Origin: JBGOUV01 sp041477815
Lineage (GTDB): Bacteria; Acidobacteriota; Terriglobia; Bryobacterales; JACQDG01
NCBI GenBank assembly: GCA_041477815.1
Contig: JBGOUV010000052.1
Location: 1-23,744 of the forward strand
Length of the DNA stretch: 23,744 nt
Reading direction: 5' to 3'
The notes under the pieces are model-generated. The model had not been told where the DNA came from and searched no databases. It saw only the letters and a list, made by a program, of their open reading frames with translations. A program made the position numbers and the translations under genes. This document shows positions 1 to 5,443 of the stretch, one piece after another (position 1 is the stretch's first letter; the number at the start of each line of letters is the position of its first letter).

Positions 1-542
1 CCAACTCCGCTTATCGCCTGGAAGACGCCGCCCGCCTCCGGCAGCTCGACGCCTTCTACTTGATGATGATCGAGCAGCCCCTGGCCCACGACGACATCAT
101 CGACCACGCCAAGCTCCAGGCTCAGCTCGATACCCCGATCTGCCTCGACGAGTGCATCCGCAACGCGCACATGGCCGAGCAGGCCATAGGGATGCACTCT
201 TGCGGCATCATCAATATTAAGTTGGGCCGGGTGGGCGGGTTTGCCGAGGCCCGGCGCGTCCACGACGTCTGCCGCGAGCACGCCATCCCGGTCTGGTGCG
301 GCGGGATGCTCGAGGCCGGCATCGGCCGCGCCCACAACATCGCGCTCTCCACGCTCGATAACTTCGTCCTGCCCGGCGACGTCTCGGCCAGCCGGCGCTA
401 TTGGAAGCGCGACATCGTGACGCCCCCGGTCGAGGTCACGCCGGCCGGAACCATAAAAGTTGGCGACGAGCCCGGCTTCGGCTACACGCTGGACCTCGAC
501 TACCTCCGCCAGATCACCGTTCGGGAGGAGACCCTGCGTTGA
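1..542 (+). CDS. menC: N-acylamino acid racemase / o-succinylbenzoate synthase family enzyme, C-terminal part (partial at window start)
   Basis: The reading frame is open from base 3 to the TGA at 540-542, giving about 179 residues, so roughly the N-terminal half lies outside the window. It is an enolase-superfamily barrel of the NSAR/OSBS type. Visible landmarks are the N-S-A-Y-R-L-E-D strand that normally follows a metal-binding Asp (just off the edge), the metal ligands Glu in MMIEQPLAHDD and Asp in CLDE, the catalytic Lys in INIKLGRVGG, and the C-terminal GGMLEAGIGRAHNIAL and PGDVSASRRYW segments. Family members make o-succinylbenzoate for menaquinone synthesis, racemise N-acyl or N-succinyl amino acids, or do both. 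No other men genes are visible, so the physiological reaction cannot be decided here. The stop overlaps the start of the next gene, which implies cotranscription. Confidence 0.9.
   Translation, partial: NSAYRLEDAARLRQLDAFYLMMIEQPLAHDDIIDHAKLQAQLDTPICLDECIRNAHMAEQAIGMHSCGIINIKLGRVGGFAEARRVHDVCREHAIPVWCGGMLEAGIGRAHNIALSTLDNFVLPGDVSASRRYWKRDIVTPPVEVTPAGTIKVGDEPGFGYTLDLDYLRQITVREETLR
523..530 (+). promoter_or_regulatory. Strong Shine-Dalgarno that fixes the TTG start of the EamA gene
   Basis: GGGAGGAG lies 8 bases before TTG 539-541 and inside the end of the menC-like gene. That frame offers no ATG close by that fits the protein start, so this site decides the start codon. Confidence 0.75.
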
Positions 543-1441
543 CCCAGGGCGCCTCACCCAAACATCCCAACCCCTGGCTCCTGTACACGCTCATCGGGTG
601 GATGCAGTTCTTCTGGACGGCCAATTTCCTCGTCGCCAAGGTGGCCCTGCGGGAGTTCCCGGCCCCGCTGGTGGCGGGCCTGCGGTTTCTGGTGGCCTTC
701 GCCTGCGCCTTGCCCTTCTATTGGTGGAAGGTTCACGGGCGGGATCAATGGACCCGCCGCGACCTGCCCATGCTGCTCCTTTTGGGAGTGATCGGAGTCG
801 GGCTCAACCAGGGACTGTTCATCATCGGCCTCAGCCGCACCAGCGTCGCCCACTCGGCCATCATGATCTCGATGAGTCCGGTGTGGGTGCTGCTGTTTTC
901 CGCGGCGCGAGGCGCGGAGCGCGTCACCGCCCGCAAGATCGCCGGCCTGGCTGCGGCCCTGGGCGGCGTGGTGCTGCTGGCGCTCGAGCACGGCAAAGCC
1001 GGCGGCCCCCGCCCCTCGCTGGCCGGGGATGTTCTCACCCTCCTCGCCAGCGTGGCTTTCTCGTTCTATACCGTCCTGGGCAAACACGTGAACCACCGCT
1101 ACAGCGCGTTCACGGTCAATGCCTTCCTGTTCGGCGCCGGATCCCTGTTCCTGTTCCCGCTGGTTCTCTGGCAGGGTTGGTCGTTCGACTTTGCTCATGT
1201 CTCAGCAGTGGGGTGGCTGTCGATGCTCTACATGGGCGTGTTCCCGTCGTTCGTCTGCTACCTGATCTTCTATCACGCCCTCGGATACGTGGCCGCCTCC
1301 CGCCTGACCATGCTCGCCTACGTGCAGCCGGTGGCCGCCACGCTGTTCGGCGTCCTGCTGCTCGGCGAGCACATCACCACGACGCTGGTCGCCGGCGGCG
1401 TCGCTATCCTCAGCGGCGTCTATCTCACGGAGCGCGCCTGA
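539..1441 (+). CDS. EamA/DMT-family transporter (RhaT/YdcZ-like permease)
   Basis: This 300-residue inner-membrane protein has about ten hydrophobic helices arranged as two EamA repeats. The first starts near WLLYTLIGWMQFFWTANFL. The second starts near LAGDVLTLLASVAFSFYTV and ends with the typical YVQPVAATLFGVLLLGE and GGVAILSGVYL segments. Members export or exchange small metabolites such as amino acids and their derivatives; the substrate is not predictable. I chose TTG at 539 because a near-perfect Shine-Dalgarno sits 8 bases upstream and the codon overlaps the upstream stop as TTGA. The longer open frame back to 401 only reads through the upstream gene. The stop overlaps the next start as TGATG, so the three genes probably form an operon. 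Next to an amino-acid racemase-type enzyme, amino-acid export is a reasonable but unproven role. Confidence 0.88.
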   Translation: MTQGASPKHPNPWLLYTLIGWMQFFWTANFLVAKVALREFPAPLVAGLRFLVAFACALPFYWWKVHGRDQWTRRDLPMLLLLGVIGVGLNQGLFIIGLSRTSVAHSAIMISMSPVWVLLFSAARGAERVTARKIAGLAAALGGVVLLALEHGKAGGPRPSLAGDVLTLLASVAFSFYTVLGKHVNHRYSAFTVNAFLFGAGSLFLFPLVLWQGWSFDFAHVSAVGWLSMLYMGVFPSFVCYLIFYHALGYVAASRLTMLAYVQPVAATLFGVLLLGEHITTTLVAGGVAILSGVYLTERA

Positions 1442-2733
1442 TGCTCTCCTTCCGGCAGCTCCTCGGCCAGAACCGCAACTACCGCCGCATCTGGATGGGT
1501 CAGGTGGTCAGCGAGATCGGCGACCACTTCAACAACATCGCCGTCTTCAGCCTGGCCCTGGAGTCCACCCGCTCTCCCTTAGTCATCAGTTGGATCATGG
1601 TCTCCCGCGCCATTCCCATGGTCCTGGCCGGACCCCTGGCCGGCGTGATCCTGGACCGCTTCAACCGCAAGTACACCATGATCACCAGCGATGTGGTCCG
1701 CGCCGTGCTGGCCCTCGGCTTCCTGCTCTACCACCGGCCCCAGGACACCTGGCTGCTGTACCTGATCAGCGGCCTAACCATGTTCGCCTCGCCGTTCTTC
1801 ACCAGCGGCCGCTCCTCGATCCTGCCCACCATCACCAGCCCCGAGGAGCTGCACACGGCGAATGCCCTCACCCAAACCACCCAGTGGGCCACCCTGACCG
1901 TCGGCACGCTGCTGGCCGGCGGGATCATCGCCCACTTCGGCTTCGCCCGAGCATTTCTCTTCAACGCCTTCTCTTTCCTGGTCTCGGCCTGGGCCGTGTG
2001 GGGCCTGCGTCTGGAAAAGGGAGAGTTCCGAGCCAAGCGCTCGCTCACCGAGACCGACGTAGTCCGCCCCTGGCACGAGTACACCGAAGGCCTGCGTTAC
2101 ATGCGCTCAGTACCAGTAGTGCTCGGCATCTCGCTGGCCGGCGTAGGCTGGGCCACCGGCGGCGGCGCCGCCCAGATCCTGTTCAGCATCTTCGGCGAGC
2201 TGGTCTTCCATCGCGGGGCCGCCGGCATCGGCACCATCTGGGGGTTCGCCGGCATCGGCCTGCTGATCGGCGGCACCCTCGCCCACGCCCTGGCCAAACG
2301 CCTCACCTTCAACGGCTACAAGAAGACCATCATGGTCTGCTTCCTGCTCCACGGCGCCTTCTACGTGGTCTTCACCCAGATGCAGGTCTTCGCCTGGGCC
2401 CTGGCGGCGATCCTGCTCTCGCGCCTGGCCATCGCCGTCAGCTCGGTCCTGAACTTCAGCCGCCTCCTCCACACCGTCCCCGACCAATTCCGCGGCCGCG
2501 TCTTCGCCACCGTCGAGACCATGGTCTGGACCACCATGATGATCTCGATGATGCTGGCCGGCATCGGGTCGCAGTTCTACAGTCCCCGCACCATCGGCTC
2601 CATCGCCGGCGTCCTGTCCGCCTCCACAGGCATTTTCTGGGCCTGGGCCCATTTCACCGGCCGCCTCCGCGAGACCGCCGAGGAAGGCGTCGAGCCGGAT
2701 GAGCTGGAGATCCACGGAGAGCCCACAGCCTGA
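1441..2733 (+). CDS. MFS transporter (EntS/MFS_3-like)
   Basis: This 430-residue major facilitator has about twelve membrane helices. The N-terminus NYRRIWMGQVVSEIGDHFNNIA is typical of the MFS_3/EntS-like group. The conserved loop between helices 2 and 3 is present as GVILDRFNRKYTMI, a variant of the G-x3-D-x2-G/N-R-K/R motif. The second half contains VPDQFRGRVFATVETM, another hallmark of this group. Such proteins are proton-driven exporters of siderophores, macrolides or other small molecules; the cargo here is unknown. The start ATG at 1441 overlaps the EamA stop, with GGAG 8 bases upstream. The same frame is open back to about 460, but that part is out of frame with the real EamA protein and is a shadow. 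A G-rich repeat array begins 4 bases after its stop. Confidence 0.88.
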   Translation: MLSFRQLLGQNRNYRRIWMGQVVSEIGDHFNNIAVFSLALESTRSPLVISWIMVSRAIPMVLAGPLAGVILDRFNRKYTMITSDVVRAVLALGFLLYHRPQDTWLLYLISGLTMFASPFFTSGRSSILPTITSPEELHTANALTQTTQWATLTVGTLLAGGIIAHFGFARAFLFNAFSFLVSAWAVWGLRLEKGEFRAKRSLTETDVVRPWHEYTEGLRYMRSVPVVLGISLAGVGWATGGGAAQILFSIFGELVFHRGAAGIGTIWGFAGIGLLIGGTLAHALAKRLTFNGYKKTIMVCFLLHGAFYVVFTQMQVFAWALAAILLSRLAIAVSSVLNFSRLLHTVPDQFRGRVFATVETMVWTTMMISMMLAGIGSQFYSPRTIGSIAGVLSASTGIFWAWAHFTGRLRETAEEGVEPDELEIHGEPTA

Positions 2734-2737
2734 CGGC

Positions 2738-2785
2738 GGGGGTCGGGGGTCGGGGGCCGGGGGCCAGAGACGGGAGTCGGGGGTC
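2738..2785 (+). repeat. Left seven-base repeat array (GGGGGTC units) before the four-helix-bundle gene
   Basis: The array starts 4 bases after the MFS stop. Units in order are GGGGGTC, GGGGGTC, GGGGGCC, GGGGGCC, a diverged AGAGAC, GGGAGTC and GGGGGTC. It is followed directly by the Shine-Dalgarno AGGGAGGA and the gene start. It is the inverted counterpart of the array at 3160-3194, including the variant pair GGGAGTC/GACTCCC. With at least six runs of three or more G on the sense strand it could form a G-quadruplex in the 5' leader, but that is inference. Confidence 0.85.
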
Positions 2786-2797
2786 AGGGAGGAACTT

Positions 2798-3161
2798 ATG
2801 ATACGAGGGTTTCGAGATCTTAGGGTTTGGCAGCAGGGCATACAATTGGTAGAGGAGATCTACCGGGCATCCGAACACTTTCCGCCCCGGGAGATGTACG
2901 GCTTGACTAACCAATTGCGCAGGGCGGCGGTATCGGTACCTTCCAACATTGCCGAAGGCCATACCCGCGAGCATACGAAGGAGTATCTGAACCACATAAT
3001 CTATGGCCCAAGCGTCCCTAGCTGAAGTGGAAACGCAGTTGGAAATTGCCGCGCGTCTCAGCTATCTGACCACGGAAGCGTTGGCGGCCCTGCTGGCGCA
3101 GATTCAGTCCCTAGGGAAGCAACTCTACGCCCTCCGGAACGCCCTCGGCAAGAAGGCATGA
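2798..3161 (+). pseudogene. Four-helix-bundle protein (S23/23S rRNA intervening-sequence type), frameshifted
   Basis: The protein begins MIRGFRDLRVWQQGIQLVEEIY and contains LTNQLRRAAVSVPSNIAEG, the family hallmarks. The frame opened by ATG 2798 (AGGGAGGA 4 bases upstream) ends early at a TGA at 3040-3042 region after EYLNHI. The expected continuation SMAQASLAEVETQLEIAARL is in another frame from base 3000 to TGA 3159-3161. Removing one A from the AA pair at 2998-2999 restores a protein of about 120 residues, the normal family length. So this is either a single-base insertion or a sequencing error. The family includes proteins encoded inside 23S rRNA intervening sequences and relatives of the Avd accessory protein of diversity-generating retroelements. 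Most stand-alone copies have no known function. Inverted seven-base arrays flank it, which makes it look like an inserted module. The final TGA overlaps the next start as ATGA. Confidence 0.85.
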
Positions 3162-3916
3162 CTCCCGACCCCCGACCCCCGGCCCCCGACCCCCGCGCTA
3201 CCCGCCCCGGGCGGGTAGCGCTAGTCACTGGTGCCGCCAAGCGAATCGGCCGCGCCATCGCGCTGCGACTCGCTCAGGACGGGGCTGCCGTGGCCCTCCA
3301 CTACCACGATTCCGAAGCCGACGCCCGCCGCACCGCCGAAGAATGCGGCGCCCGGCTGTTTCGCGCCAATCTGGAGAGCGTGGACGAGATCCAGCGTCTC
3401 TTCGCCGAAGTCGAGCAGGCGTACGGCCGGCTGGACTTCCTGGTCAACAACGCCGCCCGCTTCGAGCGGCGCTCCGTTCTGGACATCACCGAAGCGGACT
3501 GGGACCGTATCCACAGCGTCAACCTGAAGGCCGTCTTCTTCTGCTGCCAGGCCGGTGCCCGGATCATGCGACAAAACGGCGGCGGCCGGATCGTGAACAT
3601 CAGCTCGCTGGGCGGCCTCCGTCCCTGGAGCCAGCATGCCCACTACTGCGCCTCCAAAGCAGGCGTGATCATGCTCACCAAGTGTCTGGCCAAGGCCCTG
3701 GCGCCGGACATTTCGGTCAACAGCGTCGCGCCCGGCGTGATACCCTTTGAAGGGGAGCTCGGCGAGCGCCACCTTCGCCTGATCGCCGCCACCCCCATGC
3801 GCCGCCCCGGTACCGGCGAAGAGATCGCCGAAGCCGTTGTCAACTTTCTCCATTCCTCGGCGTTCGTCACCGGCCAAGTCCTGGCCGTCGACGGAGGACT
3901 GTCGCTACGTGCGTAA
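3158..3916 (+). CDS. SDR-family oxidoreductase, pteridine reductase/FolM-like
   Basis: This 252-residue short-chain dehydrogenase has a Rossmann fold. The cofactor motif is TGAAKRIG at residues 24-31. It matches the TG-x3-R-x-G form typical of pteridine reductases and FolM rather than the usual TG-x3-G-x-G, and it predicts NADPH use. Other landmarks are LVNNAA near 95-100, catalytic Asn122, Ser150, Tyr163 and Lys167 (YCASK), and a standard C-terminal VTGQVLAVDGG. The likely role is reduction of dihydro- or tetrahydro-pterins or a similar ketone; the substrate is unproven. ATG 3158 overlaps the previous stop as ATGA, and no ATG, GTG or TTG codon lies between it and the first beta strand. The first 13 or so residues (MTPDPRPPAPDPR) are encoded by the seven-base repeats, so the original N-terminus seems to have been replaced. 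Confidence 0.87.
   Translation: MTPDPRPPAPDPRATRPGRVALVTGAAKRIGRAIALRLAQDGAAVALHYHDSEADARRTAEECGARLFRANLESVDEIQRLFAEVEQAYGRLDFLVNNAARFERRSVLDITEADWDRIHSVNLKAVFFCCQAGARIMRQNGGGRIVNISSLGGLRPWSQHAHYCASKAGVIMLTKCLAKALAPDISVNSVAPGVIPFEGELGERHLRLIAATPMRRPGTGEEIAEAVVNFLHSSAFVTGQVLAVDGGLSLRA
3160..3194 (+). repeat. Right seven-base repeat array (GACCCCC units), inverted relative to the left array
   Basis: The five consecutive units are GACTCCC, GACCCCC, GACCCCC, GGCCCCC and GACCCCC. These are reverse complements of the unit types at 2738-2785. The array begins inside the stop codon of the four-helix-bundle gene and is translated in the SDR frame as a Pro/Asp/Arg-rich leader. Confidence 0.88.
3195..3221 (+). 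repeat. 27-bp palindrome abutting the right repeat array
   Basis: The two 13-base arms (3195-3207 and 3209-3221, beginning GCGCTACCCGCCC) are perfect reverse complements around one central base. The right arm is the native-looking start of the SDR nucleotide-binding strand (G-R-V-A-L). The left arm is therefore probably the added copy. Confidence 0.85.
3893..3898 (+). promoter_or_regulatory. Shine-Dalgarno supporting the GTG start of the TPM-domain gene
   Basis: GGAGGA lies 10 bases before GTG 3909-3911, within the end of the SDR gene. It is the best ribosome binding site available for the next frame. Confidence 0.55.
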
Positions 3917-4685
3917 GCCTCTCCCCAACACCCACCACCCATCACCCATCACCCGAGCCATACGGGCCGCCTGTGTGGCCTGTCTGGCTCTAGCGGCCCA
4001 AGGCCCCAAGCTGGAGCCGAGCGGCTATACCACGGACGCTGCCGGGGTCCTCAGCCCGCAGGGAATCGAGCGCCTGAACCGTCTGGCCGGGGAGGTGCAA
4101 CAGAAGACCCGCGCCCAGATGGCCATTGTCCTGATCCGCTCTCTGCAGGGCGAGCCCATCGAGGACTACTCGATCAACCTCGCCCGCCGTTGGGGCGTCG
4201 GGCAAAAGAAGGAAAACACGGGCGTATTGCTCCTCCTGGTCGTCGACGACTACCGTATGCGGGTCGAGGTCGGCTATGGTCTCGAGCCCGTCCTGCCCGA
4301 TGGACGCGTGGGCGCCATCCTGCGCTCCATGCGCCCGGCGCTTCGCGAGAACCGTTACGATGACGCCGTCTGGCAGGCTGCCGGCCAGATCGCCGGCGTG
4401 CTGGCCGAGTCCGCCGGTGTTACCCTGGGAGATCCCACGCTGCCCCGGCCACCGCCGCGGCAGCGATCGCAGCCGGCTGGGCCGGCCCTCCCGCTGTGGG
4501 TCCTGGGCCTGGGAGGCTTGGGCGCGCTGTGGCTCTTCTGGAAGGTTGGCTTTAACCCTCTATGGCTGCTCGGCAGCTTGGGCGGCGGAGGGGGCGGCGA
4601 TGGCGGCGGTGGCCGGGACGGTGGCGGCTTCGGCGGCTTCGGCGGCGGCGACTTCGGCGGCGGCGGAGCCTCCAGCGACTGGTAA
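3909..4685 (+). CDS. TPM-domain (YgcG-like) membrane-anchored protein with glycine-rich tail
   Basis: This protein has 258 residues from GTG 3909, which overlaps the SDR stop by 8 bases. Order of parts: a leader with a hydrophobic stretch near residues 18-30 (AIRAACVACLALAAQG); a TPM phosphatase-like domain at about 38-165, with TDAAGVLS, AIVLIRSLQGEPIEDYSINLARRWGVG, GVLLLLVVDDYRMRVEVGYGLE and LPDGRVGAILR; a Pro/Arg linker; one or two membrane segments at about 194-222; and a Gly/Asp/Phe tail ending ASSDW. This is the usual YgcG/TPM layout. The family is linked to membrane protein quality control and, in plants, to photosystem II repair; bacterial roles are unclear. Residues 6-16 of the leader (PNTHHPSPITR) are encoded by a seven-base tandem repeat. 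A start further down, at the in-frame GTG within RAACVAC, cannot be excluded. Confidence 0.85.
   Translation: MRKPLPNTHHPSPITRAIRAACVACLALAAQGPKLEPSGYTTDAAGVLSPQGIERLNRLAGEVQQKTRAQMAIVLIRSLQGEPIEDYSINLARRWGVGQKKENTGVLLLLVVDDYRMRVEVGYGLEPVLPDGRVGAILRSMRPALRENRYDDAVWQAAGQIAGVLAESAGVTLGDPTLPRPPPRQRSQPAGPALPLWVLGLGGLGALWLFWKVGFNPLWLLGSLGGGGGGDGGGGRDGGGFGGFGGGDFGGGGASSDW
3925..3952 (+). repeat. Short tandem repeat of seven bases (CCATCAC units) inside the TPM leader
   Basis: The units in order are CCAACAC, CCACCAC, CCATCAC and CCATCAC, followed by a diverged CCGAGCC. The period equals that of the arrays around the four-helix-bundle gene 730 bp upstream, but the unit sequence differs. Confidence 0.75.
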
Positions 4686-4687
4686 TC

Positions 4688-5398
4688 ATGAACATCGACG
4701 AACAACTCCAACAACTGGTCCAGCGGCTCACGGAGGCCTTGGGCGACGACCTCCTCGCGGTGGTGCTCTACGGCTCGGCCGCCCGTGGCGAGTATCACGA
4801 GAAGCACTCCGACCTCAACGTGCTCTGCATCCTTCGCCAGGTCGGTCTCGGCGAGTTGGAGCGCTTGGCCAAGCCCCTCCAGTGGTGGCTCAAGAGCGGC
4901 CAGACCCCTCCCCTGCTGCTCTCCGAAGAAGAGATTCGCGATGCCGCGGACGTCTTCCCCATCGAGTTCCTCGACATCCGCGCCGGTTACCGCCTTCTCC
5001 ACGGCCCCGACCTGGTGGCGGCCATCGACATCAACACCGTCAATCACCGGCGCCAGCTCGAACACGAGCTTCGCTCCCGCCTGCTCCGCCTCCGCCGCCG
5101 CTTTCTGGAGACGCAGCACGAGGACAAGGCCGTGGCCGGCCTCATGCTGGACTCGCTCCCCACTTTCGCCACCCTGTTCCGCCACGCCCTGCTGGTGGCC
5201 GGTTTCGAGGCGCCGCTGCGAAAGCCGGAGGTGTTCCGCGAAGTCGCCCAGCGTTTCCATGTTGGCCCCGCCCCCTTCGACGCCCTGCTCGAAGTCCGCG
5301 CCGGCGCGCGCCAGCTCCAGCCCGGCGAAGCCCGTTCCTGGTTCGATTCCTACTTGACGGCCGTAACCCGCCTGGCTGAAATAGTAGATGCGTTATAA
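4688..5398 (+). CDS. Nucleotidyltransferase-domain protein with altered metal motif
   Basis: This 236-residue protein starts 2 bases after the TPM stop; no clear Shine-Dalgarno is visible, so translation is probably coupled. The N-terminal fold is of the Pol-beta/MNT type: VVLYGSAARGEYHEKHSDLNVLCI gives the G-S pair (residues 29-30) and the loop that normally reads D-x-D. Here that loop is D42-L43-N44, so the second Asp is Asn. The remaining part (about 90-236) is helical and Arg/Leu-rich (RRQLEHELRSRLLRLRRRFLE) and resembles helical domains attached to stand-alone nucleotidyltransferases. The substrate could be a protein, an antibiotic or a nucleic acid, or the domain may bind without catalysis. 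No HEPN-type partner gene is adjacent, so a toxin-antitoxin pair is not supported. Confidence 0.72.
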   Translation: MNIDEQLQQLVQRLTEALGDDLLAVVLYGSAARGEYHEKHSDLNVLCILRQVGLGELERLAKPLQWWLKSGQTPPLLLSEEEIRDAADVFPIEFLDIRAGYRLLHGPDLVAAIDINTVNHRRQLEHELRSRLLRLRRRFLETQHEDKAVAGLMLDSLPTFATLFRHALLVAGFEAPLRKPEVFREVAQRFHVGPAPFDALLEVRAGARQLQPGEARSWFDSYLTAVTRLAEIVDAL

Positions 5399-5409
5399 TG
5401 CGTTATAAT
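5390..5409 (+). promoter_or_regulatory. Perfect tandem duplication carrying two TATAAT boxes, candidate promoter of the metalloprotease gene
   Basis: The ten bases GCGTTATAAT occur twice in a row (5390-5399 and 5400-5409), giving consensus -10 hexamers at 5394-5399 and 5404-5409. The first copy also supplies the stop of the nucleotidyltransferase gene. No good -35 box is seen 16-18 bases upstream of either, so promoter activity is a guess. The second box would give a leader of about 28 bases before the next ATG. Confidence 0.4.
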
Positions 5410-5443
5410 TCCCAGCCCCGCTCTGCGGTCGATAAGAGTGGAT

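Noticed and set aside
2738..3194. Possibility that the regular short repeats are a CRISPR array
   Set aside because: The units are 7 bases long with no spacers, there are no cas genes, and a gene lies between the two arrays.
4355..5260. A 301-residue minus-strand open frame across the TPM and nucleotidyltransferase genes
   Set aside because: It crosses two good sense genes and contains the Pro-rich complement of the glycine tail; it is a shadow.
4688..5398. MNT/HEPN toxin-antitoxin pair
   Set aside because: The protein is larger than an MNT antitoxin and no HEPN-like gene lies next to it.
5354..5399. TTGACG at 5354-5359 as a -35 box for the TATAAT at 5394
   Set aside because: The spacing is 34 bases, about twice what a sigma-70-type promoter allows.
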